9,684 nt of DNA from assembly GCA_905479515.1 (NCBI GenBank), contig CAJQMX010000194.1:1-9684 (forward strand). The letters are read 5' to 3'. A program made the position numbers and the translations under genes. This document shows positions 5,434 through 9,684 of the stretch, in pieces. The notes beneath the pieces were generated by a model that had not been told where the DNA came from, ran no database searches, and saw only the letters and a list, made by a program, of their open reading frames with translations. Numbering within the stretch: the first letter of the stretch is position 1; every line of letters begins with the position of its first letter. Origin of the DNA: an uncultured Parasphingopyxis sp. (GTDB lineage Bacteria > Pseudomonadota > Alphaproteobacteria > Sphingomonadales > Sphingomonadaceae).

Positions 5434-6192
5434 CTAGCTCCAGTCCCCGCGACCCGCCATCCACAGGCTGATCGCCGCTGCCGCTGCCGTGTCTGCGCGC
5501 AAAATCCGCGGGCCAAGGGATACAGGTGCGGCCTGGGGCAGGGCGCGGATCGCCTGATCCTCTTCATCGGTAAAGCCGCCTTCCGGGCCAATCAGGATTG
5601 CGGCAGGACCATCATGGGCAACCAGCGCCTTGCGGAAGGAATCGCCGCCCCGTTCAGCGGCGTAGAACAGCGTTCGATCCTCTGGCCAATCGGCCAGCAA
5701 TGCGTTCAGTGTTGTCAATTCCGTCAGTTCGGGAAGGGCGGTTCGTTCGCATTGCTCGGCGGCCTCAATCAGATGCGCCTTCAACCGGTCCGGCTTGAGC
5801 TTGTCGACAATCGTCCGCCGCGTTTTGACTGGCACCAGCCGGGACACGCCGAGTTCACATGCTTTTTCCACAAGCCAGTCGATCCGGCCTTTCTTGATCG
5901 GTGCAAAGCACAGCCAGAGATCGGGCACATCCTCCCGCTCCCGCAATTTGCCTTCGACCCGCAATATGGCATCGCGCTTGCCGATATGGGCCAGCTCGGC
6001 CAGCCATTCGCCCGTCTGATCGTCGAACAGCTTGACCTGCGCGCCTGCCTTCAGCCGGAGAACGCGGACGAGATAATTGGCCTGAGCGGAGTCGATGACG
6101 ATCTCCTCATCGACGGCCAAGGGCGTATCGACAAATAAACGCGGCAGGCTGCCGGGAGGCCAGGCGGGGGTTGCGGGCATGGGTTCGCTCAT
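5434..6192 (-). CDS. rsmE: 16S rRNA (uracil(1498)-N3)-methyltransferase
   Basis: This 252-residue SPOUT-class enzyme uses S-adenosylmethionine to methylate N3 of U1498 in 16S rRNA of the assembled small subunit. The N-terminal PUA-like RNA-binding part is seen around ANYLVRVLRLKAGAQVKLFD (38-57). The C-terminal trefoil-knot methyltransferase has EAAEQCER (143-150), the SAM loop ILIGPEGGFTDEE (199-211) and the knot segment LGPRILRADTAAAAAISLW (226-244), all diagnostic. Length is normal. The ATG at 6192 is the first in frame and has no strong Shine-Dalgarno. It is divergent from ubiA across 56 bp that hold a palindrome. Downstream on the same strand come the secreted protein and gshA. Confidence 0.95.
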   Translation of the reverse strand: MSEPMPATPAWPPGSLPRLFVDTPLAVDEEIVIDSAQANYLVRVLRLKAGAQVKLFDDQTGEWLAELAHIGKRDAILRVEGKLREREDVPDLWLCFAPIKKGRIDWLVEKACELGVSRLVPVKTRRTIVDKLKPDRLKAHLIEAAEQCERTALPELTELTTLNALLADWPEDRTLFYAAERGGDSFRKALVAHDGPAAILIGPEGGFTDEEDQAIRALPQAAPVSLGPRILRADTAAAAAISLWMAGRGDWS

Positions 6193-6206
6193 AAACCGAT
6201 CGTCTC

Positions 6207-6222
6207 AAGCTTGTCCAAGCTT
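6207..6222. promoter_or_regulatory. Palindrome AAGCTTG-TC-CAAGCTT in the divergent rsmE/ubiA promoter region
   Basis: Two perfect 7-bp arms (6207-6213 and 6216-6222) flank a 2-bp centre in the only 56 bp separating two divergent genes. Size and position suit an operator for a dimeric regulator acting on one or both genes. No regulator is known to me for this sequence, and a chance palindrome is possible because each arm contains the self-complementary AAGCTT. Confidence 0.3.
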
Positions 6223-6248
6223 AGTCATACGGGATAGGGCGTTGGGCG

Positions 6249-7160
6249 ATGGAATCGCAATCCTCTCTCCCTGATACAGAACGGCATTGGCTGATCGCGG
6301 CCTTGCCTGCCGCCGCCCGGCCTTTTGCGCTTTTGGCGCGGTTCGACCGACCGATTGGCTGGTGGCTACTTTACTGGCCGTGCGTCTGGAGCGTGGCTCT
6401 GGCGGGCGGCGCGCTGGAACGCTGGGATCTGCTGCTCTGGTTTTTGCTCGGTGCGATTGCGATGCGCGCGGCAGGCTGCGTGTATAACGATATCGTCGAC
6501 CGCGAACTCGACCAAAAGGTAGAACGCACGCGGTCACGGCCTTTGGCCAGCGGGCAGGTGTCGCTGCGCGCGGCATGGCTCTGGTTGATATCGCTGTGTC
6601 TGATCGGTCTGGCGGTGCTCCTGCAATTACGCTGGGAAGCACAGCTGGTTGCACTGGGCAGCCTCGCGCTTGTTGCAGCCTATCCCTTTATGAAACGAAT
6701 CACATGGTGGCCCCAGGCGTGGTTGGGCCTGGTGTTCAGTTGGGGCGGCCTGGTCGGCTGGACCGCCATCACCGGAGACTATGCGCCCGCCATTGCCTGG
6801 CTTTACGCCGGGTCGGTGTTCTGGGTCATTGGCTATGACACGATTTATGCGTTGCAGGATATCGAGGACGACGCACTGGCAGGCGTGAAAAGCACGGCAA
6901 GGCGGCTGGGCAAAAATGCCCGGTTCGGAATCGCACTTTTCTATATGGCCACCCTGGCGTGCTGGTGCCTTGCGATCTGGCAAATCCGTCCGCAATGGCT
7001 GGGCCTTGCTGCACTGCTTCCGGCGGCGTTGCATCTGACCTGGCAAGTTGTGACGCTGCATCCGGGCAGCGGTGCGGATGCGCTCGCCAAGTTCCGCTCA
7101 AATCGGGAGGCGGGATTGCTGGTGGCGCTTGCCTGTCTTGTCATCGGGGCCAGCGCCTGA
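6249..7160 (+). CDS. ubiA: 4-hydroxybenzoate polyprenyltransferase
   Basis: The 303-residue integral membrane protein attaches the polyprenyl chain to 4-hydroxybenzoate, an early step of ubiquinone synthesis. Both Mg/prenyl-diphosphate binding motifs are present: NDIVDRELD (80-88) followed by RTRSRPLASGQVS (93-105), and YALQDIEDD (200-208) followed by KSTARRLG. Several hydrophobic helices surround them (for example about 38-55, 60-76, 108-127, 132-147, 158-173, 182-197, 225-244, 250-268, 286-303), as in other UbiA proteins. The RFDRPIGWWLLYWPC entry helix (31-45) is typical of bacterial UbiA. The ATG at 6249 has only a weak AGGG upstream. The gene is followed by pmbA after 46 bp on the same strand. 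Confidence 0.95.
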   Translation: MESQSSLPDTERHWLIAALPAAARPFALLARFDRPIGWWLLYWPCVWSVALAGGALERWDLLLWFLLGAIAMRAAGCVYNDIVDRELDQKVERTRSRPLASGQVSLRAAWLWLISLCLIGLAVLLQLRWEAQLVALGSLALVAAYPFMKRITWWPQAWLGLVFSWGGLVGWTAITGDYAPAIAWLYAGSVFWVIGYDTIYALQDIEDDALAGVKSTARRLGKNARFGIALFYMATLACWCLAIWQIRPQWLGLAALLPAALHLTWQVVTLHPGSGADALAKFRSNREAGLLVALACLVIGASA

Positions 7161-7171
7161 ACGCATACAGG

Positions 7172-7200
7172 GTGACAATTCTGTGCCGCCTCCCTAAATC
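7172..7200 (+). promoter_or_regulatory. Weak candidate promoter for pmbA
   Basis: GTGACA (7172-7177, 5/6 to the -35 consensus) and TAAATC (7195-7200, about 3/6 to the -10) are spaced 17 bp. The pmbA ATG is 6 nt after the -10, and no Shine-Dalgarno is present, so a near-leaderless transcript is conceivable. Readthrough from ubiA is the simpler alternative. Confidence 0.25.
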
Positions 7201-7206
7201 GCCACC

Positions 7207-8553
7207 ATGCTTACAGTCACCGAAGCGCAGACGCGCGTCTCCGATCTTGTCACTTCCGCGAAAAAAGCCGGGGCCGATGCGGCTGATGTGCTCTATTCGG
7301 GCGGTGCATCCACCGAAGTTCAGGTTCGCCTTGGCGAGCTGGAAGACGTCCAACGCTCCGAGGGTGAGGAGATCGGCCTGCGATTCTTTGTCGGCCATCG
7401 ATCCGCCAGCGTATCCTCTTCCGACCTGTCCGCAGACGCGCTTGCGACGCTTGTCGATCGTGCTGCAGCGATGGCGCGCGAAGCCTCTGAAGATGCCTAT
7501 GCCGGGCTCGCACCGGAAGACAGGCTATTTCACGGCGCGCTGCCGGATCTGGATATTGATGATGGCTGCGATGCAGAACCCGAAGCATTGCGCGCCGCTG
7601 CGCTGGAAGCCGAAGACGCGGCCCGCGCCGTCAAAGGCGTAACCAATAGCGAAGGCGGCGGGGCGTCCGCCAGCCGGTCGATAATGGCGCTGGCGACAAG
7701 TCACGGCTTTTGCGGCGGCTATCAGGGATCAAGCTATGGCTGTTCGGCCAGCGTTATCGCTGGCGAAGGAAGCGGCATGCAGCGCGATTACGCCTATCGC
7801 ACGGCGCGCCATCTTGCCGATCTCGATAGCGCGGCCAGCATTGGCCAGCGCGCAGCGGAACGGACTGTCGCACGCTTGAATCCGGCCAAACTCTCCAGCG
7901 GGGCCATGCCGATTGTGTTCGATCCGCGCGTTTCGGCGGGGCTTCTTGGCCATCTGATCGGCGCAATCACCGGCTCGGCAATTACGCGGGGCACGAGTTT
8001 CCTCCGCGACGATCTGGGCGAACAGATTTTTCCGGCCGGTATCACCATAGTTGACGATCCTCTGCGCAAGCGCGGGATGCGCTCCCGGCCCTTTGATGGC
8101 GAGGGGCTTCCCGTTGCCGAGAGTGCGATCATCAAGGATGGTGTGCTGACCGGATGGCTGCTCGACAGTGCTTCGGCGCGCCAGCTGGGCCTGGAACCCA
8201 CAGGCCATGCAAAACGCGGGATTGGCGGGCCGCCGGGCGCAGGGACAACCAATCTGCATCTGCAAGCTGGAAACGTGTCGCGGGACGAGCTGATCGCGGA
8301 TATCGCGCAAGGGGTTCTGGTGACAGAATTGATCGGCATGGGCGTAAATCCCGTGACCGGCGATTATAGCCGCGGTGCATCGGGCTTCCTGATCGAGAAT
8401 GGCAAGATCGGGGCGCCGGTTGCCGAGATCACCATCGCGGGCAATCTGAAAGACATGTTCCGCGAACTCTCGCCAGCCGACGATCTGGAATTTATTCGCG
8501 GCGTCAACGCGCCAACATTGCGGGTTGAGGGCATGATGGTGGCCGGTGCCTGA
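7207..8553 (+). CDS. pmbA: TldE/PmbA-type metalloprotease partner
   Basis: The 448-residue protein matches TldE/PmbA, which pairs with TldD to form a cytoplasmic protease that processes unfolded or modified peptides, including microcin precursors and CcdA in E. coli. Supporting segments are the N-terminal AGADAADVLYS...EVQVRLGELEDVQRSE (22-52), CSASVIAGEGSGMQRDYAY (179-197), IVFDPRVSAGLLGHLIGAIT (236-255), MRSRPFDGEGLP (291-302), and the C-terminal PVTGDYSRGASGFLIENG (382-399). The HExxxH zinc motif of TldD is absent, as expected for the TldE subunit. tldD is not in this window. The ATG at 7207 has no Shine-Dalgarno. Its stop overlaps the GTG of the next gene by 8 nt, so these two are co-translated. 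Confidence 0.92.
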   Translation: MLTVTEAQTRVSDLVTSAKKAGADAADVLYSGGASTEVQVRLGELEDVQRSEGEEIGLRFFVGHRSASVSSSDLSADALATLVDRAAAMAREASEDAYAGLAPEDRLFHGALPDLDIDDGCDAEPEALRAAALEAEDAARAVKGVTNSEGGGASASRSIMALATSHGFCGGYQGSSYGCSASVIAGEGSGMQRDYAYRTARHLADLDSAASIGQRAAERTVARLNPAKLSSGAMPIVFDPRVSAGLLGHLIGAITGSAITRGTSFLRDDLGEQIFPAGITIVDDPLRKRGMRSRPFDGEGLPVAESAIIKDGVLTGWLLDSASARQLGLEPTGHAKRGIGGPPGAGTTNLHLQAGNVSRDELIADIAQGVLVTELIGMGVNPVTGDYSRGASGFLIENGKIGAPVAEITIAGNLKDMFRELSPADDLEFIRGVNAPTLRVEGMMVAGA

Positions 8554-9322
8554 GGTCACGCTATCCAAGATTGCCGATATCGCTGCCGAAGCGGCAGAGA
8601 AAGCGGCTGAACGCTGGCAAGGCGAGATTGAGATCTGGGAAAAATCGCCAGATCACCCGGTTTCTGACGTTGACCTGCTTGTTGATGATTTCCTGCGGGA
8701 ACAGTTGACCGCGCTTGATCCGGACGCGGGATATTTGTCCGAAGAAACTGTCGATACGGCGGCGCGGCTGGGAAAATCGCGGGTCTGGGTTGTCGATCCG
8801 ATAGACGGCACGCGCGATTTCATTCGGGAGCGCACCGGCTGGTGTGTCTCGGTGGCGCTGGTTGAGGATGGCCAGCCGATTTTTGCTGTGCTTGAGGCGC
8901 CTGCGCGGAACGAACGCTGGCTGGCAAGCGCAGGCGGTGGCGCCACGCGCAACGGCCTGCCGATTGGCGTAAGCGACCGGACCGAGCTTCCGGGCTCCCG
9001 CATTCCTTTTGCGAATCTGACGAAAGATTCGGATCTGGTTGCCGTCGATCAACCCAATTCCATTGCGCTACGGATTGCGATGGTCGCAGCGGGCGAGGCC
9101 GATCTGGTCGCAACCTTGCGCTGGGGCCATGAATGGGATGTGGGTGCGGCAGCCCTGATCGCGAGCGAGGCCGGTGCAACAGTATCCGATGCTCTGGGCG
9201 CGCCGCTGATATTCAACACCCATGCGGCGGAGGCTTTTGGCGTGCTGATTACAGCGCCGGGCATTCATGCGGCGGCGGTTGAGCGGCTGCGTGAACAGGC
9301 TGAGCGCCTGTCCGTTCGCTAG
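8546..9322 (+). CDS. Inositol monophosphatase family phosphatase
   Basis: The 258-residue protein carries every signature of the Mg-dependent, lithium-sensitive IMPase fold: HPVSDVDLLVDDFL (37-50), the metal ligands LSEE (64-67), WVVDPIDGTRDF (81-92) with Asp84 and Asp87, and HEWDVGAAALIASEAG (195-210) with Asp198. Members dephosphorylate inositol 1-phosphate, 3'-phosphoadenosine 5'-phosphate (CysQ) or histidinol phosphate (HisN). The sequence does not let me choose among these, although the TRDF/GWCVSVALVEDGQP style resembles CysQ-like proteins. It starts with GTG at 8546, overlapping the pmbA stop by 8 nt, so translational coupling is likely. It ends 6 bp from a convergent gene. Confidence 0.9.
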   Translation: MPEVTLSKIADIAAEAAEKAAERWQGEIEIWEKSPDHPVSDVDLLVDDFLREQLTALDPDAGYLSEETVDTAARLGKSRVWVVDPIDGTRDFIRERTGWCVSVALVEDGQPIFAVLEAPARNERWLASAGGGATRNGLPIGVSDRTELPGSRIPFANLTKDSDLVAVDQPNSIALRIAMVAAGEADLVATLRWGHEWDVGAAALIASEAGATVSDALGAPLIFNTHAAEAFGVLITAPGIHAAAVERLREQAERLSVR

Positions 9323-9328
9323 CGCAGG

Positions 9329-9684
9329 TTAGAGTCCCATCCGCGGCATTTCCTGAGCCGGGCATTTGTCCATCACGACCTTGAGGCCAGCCGCTTCGGC
9401 GCGCTCTGCCGCTGCTTCGTTGATCACGCCAAGCTGCATCCAGACCGATTTGGCACCGGCGGCTATCGCCTGATCGACCGCTTCCCCCGCGGCTTCGCTG
9501 TTGCGGAAGATATCGACCATGTCGATCGGCTCATCAATGTCCGAAAGCGCGCCGACGACAGTCGCACCATGAATCTGTTCACCAACGCTGCCCGGATTGA
9601 CCGGGATTACCTTGAAACCCTTGCTGAGCAGGAATTCCAGTACATGATTGCTGGCGCGTTCCGGATTGGATGATGCGCCGATCA
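9329..9684 (-). CDS. CoA-binding domain protein, C-terminal 117 residues (5' end outside window)
   Basis: The reading frame is open from the right edge down to the TAA at 9331-9329. It begins with [19 protein letters not shown], a Rossmann-type nucleotide-binding turn, then [50 protein letters not shown] and a closing [14 protein letters not shown]. These are the blocks of the small CoA-binding proteins related to E. coli YccU and to the CoA-binding domain of succinyl-CoA synthetase alpha. The complete family protein is about 135-145 residues, so perhaps 20-25 residues are missing. Its function is not settled in the family; binding of acyl-CoA or CoA is presumed. It converges with the phosphatase gene, with only 6 bp between stops. 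Confidence 0.88.
   Translation of the reverse strand, partial: IGASSNPERASNHVLEFLLSKGFKVIPVNPGSVGEQIHGATVVGALSDIDEPIDMVDIFRNSEAAGEAVDQAIAAGAKSVWMQLGVINEAAAERAEAAGLKVVMDKCPAQEMPRMGL

Noticed and set aside
1..9684. CRISPR array, insertion sequence or phage structural genes
   Set aside because: No regularly spaced repeats, transposase frames, terminal inverted repeats or phage proteins were seen. Apart from the TA pair and remnants, the content is housekeeping genes and one secreted protein.

Overview
The window reads as a chromosomal stretch of an alphaproteobacterium, most likely a sphingomonad (order Sphingomonadales). The grounds are a GC-rich sequence, the plant/alphaproteobacterial type of glutamate-cysteine ligase, the grouping of ubiA, rsmE, gshA and pmbA, and a REP-like inverted repeat built on the TCCTTCGACAGGCTCAG core often seen between sphingomonad genes. 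No search was possible, so the taxonomy is inferred from protein types and gene order.

Left end (1-1860): an accessory island. Two genes run leftwards. The first is a 337-residue winged-helix protein resembling AbiEi-type antitoxins. It overlaps by 7 nt the start of a nucleotidyltransferase of the AbiEii/AbiGii toxin type, which leaves the window after 48 codons. This is a probable type IV-like toxin-antitoxin (abortive infection) pair. Its start region holds a good core promoter, an apparently leaderless start codon, and four copies of a 9-bp box (TATCTAACA, two in each orientation) covering the promoter and the first codons. That is a plausible autorepression operator. Upstream lie degraded open frames without start codons and about 430 bases with no intact gene, ending in the REP-like hairpin.

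Middle (1880-6192): three leftward genes, namely rsmE (16S rRNA m3U1498 methyltransferase), a 660-residue secreted multidomain protein (signal peptide, proprotein-convertase P domain, two DUF11-like domains around an unassigned beta-rich domain) and gshA (first step of glutathione synthesis). The secreted-protein gene sits between two housekeeping genes that I remember as close neighbours in related genomes, so it looks like an insertion.

Right part (6249-9684): divergent from rsmE, across a 56-bp gap with a near-perfect 16-bp palindrome, run ubiA (4-hydroxybenzoate polyprenyltransferase for ubiquinone), pmbA/tldE (TldD/TldE protease partner) and an inositol-monophosphatase-family phosphatase whose GTG start overlaps the pmbA stop. 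Converging on them with 6 bp between stop codons is a leftward CoA-binding-domain protein, truncated by the window edge.

The housekeeping genes look ordinary. The parts worth a second look are the toxin-antitoxin control region, the gene remnants beside it, and the secreted P-domain/DUF11 protein.
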